In this document: piece after piece, positions 57,524 to 64,000 of the stretch
Layout: the number at the start of each line of letters is the position of its first letter
Position numbering within the stretch: position 1 is the first letter of the stretch
Assembly: GCF_000026225.1 (NCBI RefSeq)
Contig: NC_011740.1
Coordinates: 3,348,001-3,412,000 of the forward strand
Source: Escherichia fergusonii ATCC 35469
GTDB lineage: Bacteria > Pseudomonadota > Gammaproteobacteria > Enterobacterales > Enterobacteriaceae
Reading direction: 5' to 3'
Length of the DNA: 64,000 nucleotides
Position numbers and translations under genes: made by a program
Notes under the pieces: model-generated
Told to the model about the DNA's origin: nothing
The model's database searches: none
Seen by the model: only the letters and a program-made list of their open reading frames with translations

Positions 57524-57886
57524 TCAGACCTCTTCGTTAGCGGCCATCCATAATCCATAAAGGTTGGCCAGCAAATAGCCTTCTTCACACGGGTTAACTT
57601 CCAGTGCGAATTCCTTCAACAACACCTGATGCAATTGTAAAATGGCTGACCAGTGGCTGGATTGCGCCAGCTCTGCCAGCAATTCGTTATCCAGCGGCTC
57701 TATTTCTTCACCACGGCGACTGCGCATCAGTGCGCTCGCCATATGTGTCATCGCCATCATTCCTTGCTCGCTGCGCACCGGTAGATGGCACTCTGTTTCC
57801 AGTACGTTGACGACCTGCAACATGCCTTTGCAGATGTCCTTATCAATAACGCCTGCCTCACAAAGCAGGTTGAGTCTGGTTTCCAT
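57524..57886 (-). CDS. yhfY: YhfY, single PRD-domain protein
   Basis: YhfY is a 120-residue protein corresponding to one PTS regulation domain (PRD) without the RNA-binding or DNA-binding domains usually attached. The candidate regulatory histidine is His48 in MAMTHMASALMRSRRGEE, matching the PRD motif H-x(3)-A-x(2)-R. I use the ATG at 57884-57886; an upstream in-frame GTG lies over the yhfZ end. It follows yhfZ by 16 bp and may transmit a phosphorylation signal to YhfZ. Confidence 0.82.
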   Translation of the reverse strand: METRLNLLCEAGVIDKDICKGMLQVVNVLETECHLPVRSEQGMMAMTHMASALMRSRRGEEIEPLDNELLAELAQSSHWSAILQLHQVLLKEFALEVNPCEEGYLLANLYGLWMAANEEV

Positions 57887-57902
57887 TTCAGATGCCTTTC
57901 GT

Positions 57903-58808
57903 TTAATAACTGGGTTCCTGTTCCCCACTGACTACTCGCTGTTGATGAGCAAGCAGGGCATGTTTATCAACAACTGCACGCAGCAGTTGTTGCATCGGGT
58001 AATCATCGACTCGCGTCAAAACCACGGCTTCGGTGGCCTGTAAAAATCGCGGATCGTCTGTGAGCGGCGTCGCTTCTAATCCCAGCATGGTCAGTTCGTT
58101 TTCTGCCACCACGTTCCAGATAACAGCATCAACATCGCCTTTAACAATGCGTTGTAAACTCTCGTGATAAGAGAGATCGACTCGTTCCACATCACTATCG
58201 CCAAAAAAGACATCGGTCATAATTTTCTGATCCGCCGAACGGTTATCCAGCCCCACGCGCTTCACGTTTGCGGACTCGCCTTTACGGCAAATCAACTGGT
58301 GCTCGCCAACGTAGGTATGCGGCCCCAACTCCAGCGCGAGGCATAGCCCTTTTTGTGTGAGATAACTTTCCGCCGCCAGTCGGGAAACCACCGCCATGTC
58401 ATACACGCCATTAAGCAGACACTCCACGCGAATATCCGCGCCACGCATATGCGCATAGTAAAAAGGAATACTATCAAACTGGGCTTTCAATCCGCTCGCC
58501 AGGCCTTCGTACAAACGGGTATAGGGCAAGGGCATCGCGCACACCACATTGTTGATATCCACATGACTCAGCAGCGCTTTGTTATCCATTTCCACCAGAT
58601 AACTGCCATTACGCCCACGGCGTTCTATCCGTATCGCTCCGCTTGATTCCAGCGTTTTCAACGCGGCCTGTGTCAGACCAACCGATGAATGGCATTCAGT
58701 TGCCAGTTCATCTATGGTTTTCAGTCGATTACCGCACTTTTTACCTAACAGATAACGAGCCAGAGTCGTGATGACGACGCCTTCTTTTTTGATAAACGTT
58801 CGACGCAT
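57903..58808 (-). CDS. yhfZ: YhfZ, winged-helix transcriptional regulator
   Basis: YhfZ has 301 residues, with an N-terminal winged helix (about 1-70; TIDELATECHSSVGLTQAALKTLESSGAIRIERRGRNGSYL) and a C-terminal ligand-binding domain (about 90-290) like the periplasmic-binding-protein fold of LysR-type regulators. Function is unknown. There is no clear Shine-Dalgarno sequence: the ATG is directly preceded by an operator-like repeat. It probably regulates itself and yhfX-yhfS. Confidence 0.83.
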   Translation of the reverse strand: MRRTFIKKEGVVITTLARYLLGKKCGNRLKTIDELATECHSSVGLTQAALKTLESSGAIRIERRGRNGSYLVEMDNKALLSHVDINNVVCAMPLPYTRLYEGLASGLKAQFDSIPFYYAHMRGADIRVECLLNGVYDMAVVSRLAAESYLTQKGLCLALELGPHTYVGEHQLICRKGESANVKRVGLDNRSADQKIMTDVFFGDSDVERVDLSYHESLQRIVKGDVDAVIWNVVAENELTMLGLEATPLTDDPRFLQATEAVVLTRVDDYPMQQLLRAVVDKHALLAHQQRVVSGEQEPSY

Positions 58809-58810
58809 AG

Positions 58811-58836
58811 TAAATTTTCAATAAAGTGAATATTTA
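58811..58836. promoter_or_regulatory. Operator-like inverted repeat at the yhfZ start (copy 2)
   Basis: TAAATTTTCA and TGAATATTTA, one mismatch from symmetric, are separated by six bases (ATAAAG). The arms and spacing match those of the repeat upstream of yhfX. It ends three bases from the yhfZ ATG and covers the likely transcription start, since a TATAAA -10 lies at 58833-58838 on the minus strand. Binding here should block yhfZ transcription. Confidence 0.65.
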
Positions 58837-58860
58837 TATCTTCATTAAATTGAAGATAAG
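58835..58860. promoter_or_regulatory. Operator-like inverted repeat upstream of yhfZ (copy 3)
   Basis: TATATCTTCA and TGAAGATAAG, with perfect TATCTTCA/TGAAGATA cores, are separated by six bases (TTAAAT). It shares the TTCA-N6-TGAA core of copies 1 and 2 and its centre is 24 bp from copy 2. It covers the -35 to -10 region of the predicted yhfZ promoter. The arms are less like the other two. Confidence 0.5.
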
Positions 58861-58927
58861 TGGCAACTATGAGATATGGAAACGGCGAGGCGCTTCACAT
58901 TTTTTCGGATTATTGCAAAAAGAGGAT

Positions 58928-58955
58928 AAAAAAACCGGGTTTCCCCGGTTTTTGG
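58928..58955 (-). terminator. Rho-independent terminator after trpS
   Basis: AAACCGGG pairs with CCCGGTTT around TTTC, with an A run that reads as T on the minus strand. It lies 17 bp after the trpS stop and separates the dam-trpS unit from yhfZ. Confidence 0.8.
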
Positions 58956-58968
58956 CATTAATGTTAAA

Positions 58969-59973
58969 TTACGGCTTCGCCACGAATCCAATCGCTTCGT
59001 ACACCGCTTTTAGCGTACGGGAAGCGTGTGCGCTGGCTTTTTCTGCGCCATCTTTCATCACCTGTTGCAGGAAGGCTTCGTCATTGCGGAAACGGTGATA
59101 GCGTTCCTGCAATTCAGTCAGCATACCGGAAACGGCATCAGCCACTTCGCCTTTCAGATGACCATACATCTTGCCTTCGAACTGTTTTTCCAGTTCCGGG
59201 ATACTCTGGCCAGTTACCGCAGAAAGAATATCCAGCAGGTTGGAAACGCCCGCTTTATTCTGCACATCGTAGCGAACTACCGGCGGCTCGTCGGAGTCAG
59301 TGACCGCGCGTTTGATTTTCTTCACTACCGATTTCGGATCTTCCAGCAGGCCGATAACGTTATTGCGGTTATCGTCAGACTTGGACATCTTCTTGGTCGG
59401 CTCCAGCAGCGACATTACGCGCGCGCCAGATTTCGGAATAAACGGCTCCGGTACTTTAAAAATATCGCCATACAGCGCGTTGAAACGCTGGGCGATATCG
59501 CGGCTCAGTTCCAGGTGCTGTTTCTGGTCTTCACCCACCGGCACCAGGTTGGTTTGATACAGTAGGATATCCGCCGCCATCAGCACCGGATAGTCAAACA
59601 GACCCGCGTTGATGTTCTCGGCATAACGCGCAGATTTATCTTTAAACTGCGTCATGCGGCTCAGTTCGCCGAAGTAGGTATAGCAGTTCAGTGCCCAGCC
59701 TAACTGCGCATGTTCCGGCACGTGGGACTGAACAAAAATGGTGCTTTTCTCAGGATCGATACCACAAGCCAGATACAAGGCCAGCGTATCCAGCGTCGCT
59801 TTACGCAGCTTCTGTGCATCCTGGCGCACGGTGATCGCGTGTTGGTCAACGATACAGTAAATGCAATGGTAGTCATCCTGCATGTTTACCCACTGACGCA
59901 GCGCACCCATGTAGTTACCAATGGTCAATTCACCTGAGGGCTGTGCGCCACTAAAAACGATGGGCTTAGTCAT
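58969..59973 (-). CDS. trpS: Tryptophanyl-tRNA synthetase
   Basis: TrpRS is a class I synthetase of 334 residues that charges tRNA-Trp. The nucleotide-binding HIGH-type motif is SGELTIGNYMG (near 13-23) and the KMSKS motif is TKKMSKSDDNRNN (near 193). Its start overlaps the gph stop by 8 bp. It is the last gene of the aroB-damX-dam-rpe-gph-trpS series. Confidence 0.98.
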   Translation of the reverse strand: MTKPIVFSGAQPSGELTIGNYMGALRQWVNMQDDYHCIYCIVDQHAITVRQDAQKLRKATLDTLALYLACGIDPEKSTIFVQSHVPEHAQLGWALNCYTYFGELSRMTQFKDKSARYAENINAGLFDYPVLMAADILLYQTNLVPVGEDQKQHLELSRDIAQRFNALYGDIFKVPEPFIPKSGARVMSLLEPTKKMSKSDDNRNNVIGLLEDPKSVVKKIKRAVTDSDEPPVVRYDVQNKAGVSNLLDILSAVTGQSIPELEKQFEGKMYGHLKGEVADAVSGMLTELQERYHRFRNDEAFLQQVMKDGAEKASAHASRTLKAVYEAIGFVAKP

Positions 59974-60724
59974 TTTTCGATTCCTGATTTTCGCTATGCG
60001 GAAGCCCTAATGCGGGCAGAAGGTCATTGATAGACTGATAAATTACATCAGGCTGGCTAAGATCGATAGCCTCGCCGTAGTTATATCCATAGGTTAAACC
60101 AACAGAAGGGCAACCAGCTGCTTTTGCTGCCTGAATATCATTGCGTGAGTCGCCAACAAACAGCATCTGTTGTGGGGCAATGCCCATTCGTTCAGCCACC
60201 AGTAATAGCGGGTCCGGGTGCGGCTTTTTGTTTTGCACATCATCGCCACCGATCACCACGCTGAAATATTTGGCGATATCTAAGGCTTCGAGCAGCGGCG
60301 CAACAAACGGCGTCGGTTTGTTGGTAACCAGACCTAGCGGCAGGCCTTTAGCCTGCAATGCGCCCAGCGTATCGGCAACGTGCGGGAACAAAAACGTCCC
60401 CTCTTCGGCAACCTCGCCATAGTAGCGATCGAACAGTTTACGCAGAATACGTACCTGTTCTTCTGCCGGAATGTCGTCATCAACGGGCGGTTTACCCATT
60501 GTTTTACGCAGAGTCGCACGTTCCTGACGCGCCCAGGTCAATGCACGCTCCATCAGAACATCTGCGCCATTACCAATCCAGGTAATAACACGCTCTTCAC
60601 CTGCGACGGGCAACTCCAGCGCATACAGCGCCATATCTACCGCAGCAGCCAGACCAGGAGCACTGTCGACCAGCGTACCATCGAGATCAAAAGCGACGCC
60701 GCGAATATCTTCAAACTTATTCAT
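59966..60724 (-). CDS. gph: Phosphoglycolate phosphatase
   Basis: Gph is a HAD-superfamily phosphatase that removes 2-phosphoglycolate formed in DNA repair. The 252 residues have motif I FDLDGTLVDS (Asp13 and Asp15), motif II LVTNKP and motif IV VGDSRNDIQAAKAAG. It overlaps rpe and trpS by 8 bp each. Confidence 0.97.
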   Translation of the reverse strand: MNKFEDIRGVAFDLDGTLVDSAPGLAAAVDMALYALELPVAGEERVITWIGNGADVLMERALTWARQERATLRKTMGKPPVDDDIPAEEQVRILRKLFDRYYGEVAEEGTFLFPHVADTLGALQAKGLPLGLVTNKPTPFVAPLLEALDIAKYFSVVIGGDDVQNKKPHPDPLLLVAERMGIAPQQMLFVGDSRNDIQAAKAAGCPSVGLTYGYNYGEAIDLSQPDVIYQSINDLLPALGLPHSENQESKND

Positions 60725-61394
60725 GACTTACCTTTGCCAGTTCACTGCGCATATCATCAATGACCTTTTTGTAGTCTGGCTGATCGAAAATGGCCGAACC
60801 AGCGACGAACATATCGGCACCTGCCGCAGCGATTTCGCCAATGTTGTTCACCTTCACGCCGCCGTCCACTTCCAGTCGAATGTCGAAGCCAGACTCGTCG
60901 ATACGACGACGTACTTCGCGCAGTTTATCCAGTGTTTGAGGAATGAAAGACTGACCGCCGAAACCAGGGTTGACGGACATCAGCAGGATCACATCCAGCT
61001 TATCCATCACGTAATCCAGATAGCTCAGCGGTGTCGCCGGGTTAAATACCAGCCCCGCTTTACAGCCATTTTCTTTAATCAGTTGTAGCGTGCGGTCAAC
61101 ATGCTCGGAGGCTTCTGGATGAAAGGTAATGATGCTGGCACCAGCGGCAGCGAAATCTGGCACAATGCGATCGACCGGTTTCACCATCAGATGCACATCA
61201 ATAGGGGCAGTAATGCCATAATTACGCAGAGATTTCAGCACCATCGGTCCAATCGTCAGATTGGGAACATAGTGGTTATCCATGACGTCAAAATGCACGA
61301 CATCTGCACCCGCCGCCAGGGCTTTTGCGGTATCTTCACCCAGGCGGGCAAAATCCGCCGACAGAATTGAGGGGGCAATCAAATACTGTTTCAT
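60717..61394 (-). CDS. rpe: Ribulose-phosphate 3-epimerase
   Basis: Rpe interconverts ribulose 5-phosphate and xylulose 5-phosphate in the pentose phosphate pathway. The 225-residue TIM barrel has SILSADFARLGE, VHFDVMDNHYVPN, the phosphate/metal motif LMSVNPGFGGQSFIP and LEVDGGVKVNN. It is 17 bp after dam. Confidence 0.98.
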   Translation of the reverse strand: MKQYLIAPSILSADFARLGEDTAKALAAGADVVHFDVMDNHYVPNLTIGPMVLKSLRNYGITAPIDVHLMVKPVDRIVPDFAAAGASIITFHPEASEHVDRTLQLIKENGCKAGLVFNPATPLSYLDYVMDKLDVILLMSVNPGFGGQSFIPQTLDKLREVRRRIDESGFDIRLEVDGGVKVNNIGEIAAAGADMFVAGSAIFDQPDYKKVIDDMRSELAKVSHE

Positions 61395-61411
61395 CCGCTT
61401 CTCCTTGAGAA

Positions 61412-62248
61412 CTATTTTTTCGCGGGTGAAACGACTCCTGGTTTGTACAGAGCCAGCAGTTCGTCCACCTTTTTACGTGTGCCGCCGTTGCTGCTTATAC
61501 TGCGTCGAACTTTGACGACATGCAATTTTGCGCGCTGATACCACTCGCGCGTTAACGCCGTATCATGGTTAGAGATCAACACCGGAATCTGCCTGTTAAC
61601 CAGATCTTCGGCGATCTCCGCCAGATGAGCCTGCTGTTCCAGGCTAAAACTGTCCGTATGGTATGCCGTAAAGTTAGCGGTTGCAGAAAGCGGTGCGTAA
61701 GGTGGATCGCAATACACCACCGAGGATTGATCCGCTCGAGCCATACTGGCGGCATAAGATTCACAAAAGAAAAAAGCATTCTGCGCTTTTTCAGCAAAGT
61801 GATACAACTCTGCTTCCGGGAAATAGGGTTTCTTGTAACGACCAAACGGTACGTTAAATTCTCCGCGCAGATTGTAACGACACAAACCGTTGTATCCATA
61901 CCGGTTCAGGTACAAGAACAACACCGCACGCCGAAACGGATCCCGGCTTTCGTTGAACTCTTTACGAAACTGGTAGTAAACCTCAGCCAGATTGGTCTCT
62001 GGCGCGAAAAGCTCACGAGAAGCCCGCACATACTCATCGGTACGTGTTTTTACAATGTTGTAAAGGCTGATGAGATCACTGTTGATATCGGCAAGGATAT
62101 AACGAGAAAAGTCGGTGTTAAGAAACACCGACCCGGCACCCACAAAGGGTTCAATCAGGCATTCACCTTGTGGCAAATGCCGTTTTATATCTTCAAGCAG
62201 GGGGTATTTCCCCCCTGCCCACTTCAAAAAAGCGCGATTTTTTTTCAT
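61412..62248 (-). CDS. dam: DNA adenine methyltransferase Dam
   Basis: Dam methylates the N6 of adenine in GATC, directing mismatch repair and replication timing. The 278-residue protein has the SAM motif I FLKWAGGKYPL near the N-terminus and catalytic motif IV DPPY (YCDPPYAPL, Asp181-Tyr184 region). Both are intact, so Dam should be active. Confidence 0.98.
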   Translation of the reverse strand: MKKNRAFLKWAGGKYPLLEDIKRHLPQGECLIEPFVGAGSVFLNTDFSRYILADINSDLISLYNIVKTRTDEYVRASRELFAPETNLAEVYYQFRKEFNESRDPFRRAVLFLYLNRYGYNGLCRYNLRGEFNVPFGRYKKPYFPEAELYHFAEKAQNAFFFCESYAASMARADQSSVVYCDPPYAPLSATANFTAYHTDSFSLEQQAHLAEIAEDLVNRQIPVLISNHDTALTREWYQRAKLHVVKVRRSISSNGGTRKKVDELLALYKPGVVSPAKK

Positions 62249-62364
62249 GCTGACTTACTAATTACACCTTCTCCGGCTGTGGAGAAAGCTCCGACAGCAT
62301 CCTGCGCTGTAGTCTTGCCCCGCAATCGGGCGAAACATCAAAAAATTGCAGGGCATAGCCTGGA

Positions 62365-63645
62365 TCACTTCAGATCGGCCTGCACCTGATGCAGTGGTTT
62401 TGCCCACGGATTTTTCGCCTGCACATCGGCTGGCAACGTAGACACGGCTTTTTTCGCTTCTTCTTTCGAAGAGTAAACGCCAGAAACCAGTACATACCAC
62501 GGTTGACCGTTACGTGTTGTCTCATAGACAACATAATTTTTCAGGTTCTCTTTCTTCGCCCAACCGTTCAGGTTGTCGTAGTTCGAAGAACTGCTGAGCT
62601 GTAACGTATAGTGGCTGGAAGGTGCCGATTTCAGCGAACCTACGTTACCCGTGCTCTTACCACCAGTAGATGCCGTTGCAGTTGATTGCGCTGGCGATGC
62701 CGTTTGCACAGGTTCGGCACTGGCCGTCGCTTTCGGCGCTGGGGCAGTTACTGGCGTAGATGTCGTTGCAGGTGCCCTGGTCGTCGCTACCGGTGCTGTC
62801 GGTTCAGGACGTTTCGGTTGCGTTACTGGTTTCGACTCTGTTTTCGCCGTTGCTTGCGGTTTTTTCGGCTCAATCACGGCCTGTTTACGTTCTGGGCGCG
62901 TGGTAGTTTGCGTAGCCGCTGTTTGTGCTGGTGCCGCACCATTACGCACCGGAGCAACCGTTGCTGGTTCAGTTGGCAGTGTTGAATTTACTGCCACATC
63001 ATTCATCTGCTGCTGATTCTGCGGTTGAGTAAGAGCATTGTTCAAATCGCCCTGAACTTCAACGCGCTGCTGTCCTTCAGTTGCTACTGAAGTTTGCCCC
63101 TGAGTAGGCGTAGATGAGATAGGTGGCAGAGTAACATCCTGAGGTGCATTACCTGCGGTTTGTTCAGCAGAAGTCGTTCCCGGAGCAGGTTGCGCCCCAT
63201 TTGCCTGATCGGCTGCATCACCAGAAAGATTAATACTCTTCTCGCCTGAGGCTGTTTGCTCACTGGTTGATGAAGTTGAAGGTGCTTTTAGTGCCGAACC
63301 AATACCGATGATGAGCAGCAGCAACACCAGCACACCAACCCCCATCATCATATATTGACGGGATGCAGGTTTAGCTGCGGGCTTCTTACGCTTACGCGGA
63401 CGACGCTCTACGCGTTCTTCATCCACGGCTTCATCTTCAGATTCGTAATCTTCTTCGACTTCCGGCGCCTCGTTACGCTCTTTTTGCGCACGAGTTGGGC
63501 GGGTGTCTTCAGCATCCAAATCAATATCATCAAAATTGATCTGTGGCTCACCACGTTCAGAACGTTCGGAAGATTGACGAGAACGACCAGTACGACGATC
63601 GCTGGGATCGGGTTTCAGCTCGTCTTCTGGTTTGAATTCATCCAT
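62365..63645 (-). CDS. damX: Cell division protein DamX
   Basis: DamX is an inner-membrane protein with a SPOR domain that binds denuded peptidoglycan at the septum. The 426 residues have a charged cytoplasmic region (1-95), one membrane segment (about 97-117), a long Pro/Thr/Gln/Ala-rich linker (about 120-335) and a C-terminal SPOR domain (about 342-420; HYTLQLSSSSNYDNLNGW and PWYVLVSGVYSSKEEAKKAV). It is two residues shorter than K-12 DamX as I recall, in the low-complexity linker. The 116-bp gap to dam holds two hairpins (62269-62286 and one near 62317-62332) but no gene. Confidence 0.95.
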   Translation of the reverse strand: MDEFKPEDELKPDPSDRRTGRSRQSSERSERGEPQINFDDIDLDAEDTRPTRAQKERNEAPEVEEDYESEDEAVDEERVERRPRKRKKPAAKPASRQYMMMGVGVLVLLLLIIGIGSALKAPSTSSTSEQTASGEKSINLSGDAADQANGAQPAPGTTSAEQTAGNAPQDVTLPPISSTPTQGQTSVATEGQQRVEVQGDLNNALTQPQNQQQMNDVAVNSTLPTEPATVAPVRNGAAPAQTAATQTTTRPERKQAVIEPKKPQATAKTESKPVTQPKRPEPTAPVATTRAPATTSTPVTAPAPKATASAEPVQTASPAQSTATASTGGKSTGNVGSLKSAPSSHYTLQLSSSSNYDNLNGWAKKENLKNYVVYETTRNGQPWYVLVSGVYSSKEEAKKAVSTLPADVQAKNPWAKPLHQVQADLK

Positions 63646-63736
63646 TTAACACCCCACTAAAAGGTTAATGCTCACTACGTGCATTAATCCCGAAGCAAAA
63701 AGACCCCCGGATACGGCGGTCTGACCTTTCTTGTTT

Positions 63737-64000
63737 TTACGCCTGCTGACAATCAGCAATAGCGCTAAGAACGACATCGTGCGGCACTCCGCCGCGAACT
63801 TCGCTCTTCCCTAATGCCAGCGGGAGAACTAAGCGCATTTCACCCGCTAACACTTTTTTATCTCGCAACATATGCGGCAAATAAGCTTCCGCAGACATTT
63901 CGCGCGGCCCGTTTACCGGCAACCCCGCACGCTCGAGCAACGCAATAATACGCTGCGTATCTGCAGAACTGAACTGCTCTAAACGTTCTGAGGTTCGCGC
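63737..64000 (-). CDS. aroB: 3-dehydroquinate synthase AroB (3' fragment)
   Basis: The last 87 codons and stop are in the window; the gene continues past the right edge. The peptide (ending [20 protein letters not shown]... IADCQQA) is the C-terminal helical domain of AroB, which converts DAHP to 3-dehydroquinate in the shikimate pathway. It precedes damX by 91 bp, as in the E. coli aroKB-damX-dam operon. Confidence 0.92.

Noticed and set aside
62650..63016. Plus-strand open frames rich in Ala/Val/Gly or Arg opposite damX
   Set aside because: They are antisense shadows of the low-complexity Pro/Thr/Ala linker of DamX.

Overview
The window is a chromosomal segment of an enterobacterium, almost certainly Escherichia coli or a very close Escherichia. 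Most proteins match E. coli K-12 products as I remember them (MscL and EF-Tu look identical), gene order follows the K-12 smg-to-aroB segment, and REP elements, FNR, CRP, ArgR and Fur sites are in the expected places. It is not K-12: ribosomal protein S7 is the short 156-residue form, and several K-12 gene blocks are missing. These are the gsp type II secretion cluster except for a short prepilin peptidase, chiA, tsgA and the frl operon. There are no rRNA or tRNA genes, insertion sequences, prophage or CRISPR arrays.

Layout. 1-7601: DNA uptake and initiator-tRNA/rRNA modification genes (yrdD fragment, smg, dprA, def, fmt, rsmB), the K+ channel regulator trkA, then mscL, arfA, zntR and yhdN. 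7667-21568, all minus strand: the alpha, spc and S10 ribosomal protein operons with their promoters and the S10 and S4 autoregulatory leaders. 21741-22947: hopD, bfr and bfd, with a Fur-type promoter. 23081-29425: tufA, fusA, rpsG and rpsL (str operon), then tusBCD and yheO. 29552-38802: folding factors fkpA and slyD, slyX, the kefB/kefG K+ efflux pair, the ABC-F protein yheS, yheT, yheU, prkB and yhfA. 39107-45295: crp, yhfK, a REP pair, argD with two ARG boxes, pabA, the fic/yhfG toxin-antitoxin pair and ppiA. 45583-50875: the anaerobic nitrite reductase operon nirBDC-cysG. 51125-51292: lipoprotein yhfL. 51399-58808: the uncharacterised yhfSTU-php-yhfWXYZ operon. 58932-64000: trpS, gph, rpe, dam, damX and the end of aroB.

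The candidate undescribed system is the yhf cluster. On the minus strand it reads regulator yhfZ, PRD protein yhfY, then after an 83-bp gap yhfX (alanine-racemase-fold PLP enzyme), yhfW (phosphopentomutase-like), php (phosphotriesterase-like hydrolase), yhfU, yhfT (membrane protein) and yhfS (aminotransferase-fold PLP enzyme). I found the same inverted repeat (TTCA-N6-TGAA core with matching AT-rich arms) once upstream of yhfX and twice in tandem immediately upstream of yhfZ. These look like the operators of an autoregulated local regulon that would split the cluster into a regulatory yhfZ-yhfY unit and a catabolic or transport unit. The chemistry suggests uptake and processing of a phosphorylated sugar, lactone or amino compound, but the substrate cannot be read from sequence.

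Other notable points are an orphan terminator between the divergent ppiA and nirB genes, which may mark the loss of tsgA, and a hopD-bfr-bfd block whose proteins resemble Salmonella homologues more than K-12 ones as I recall them.
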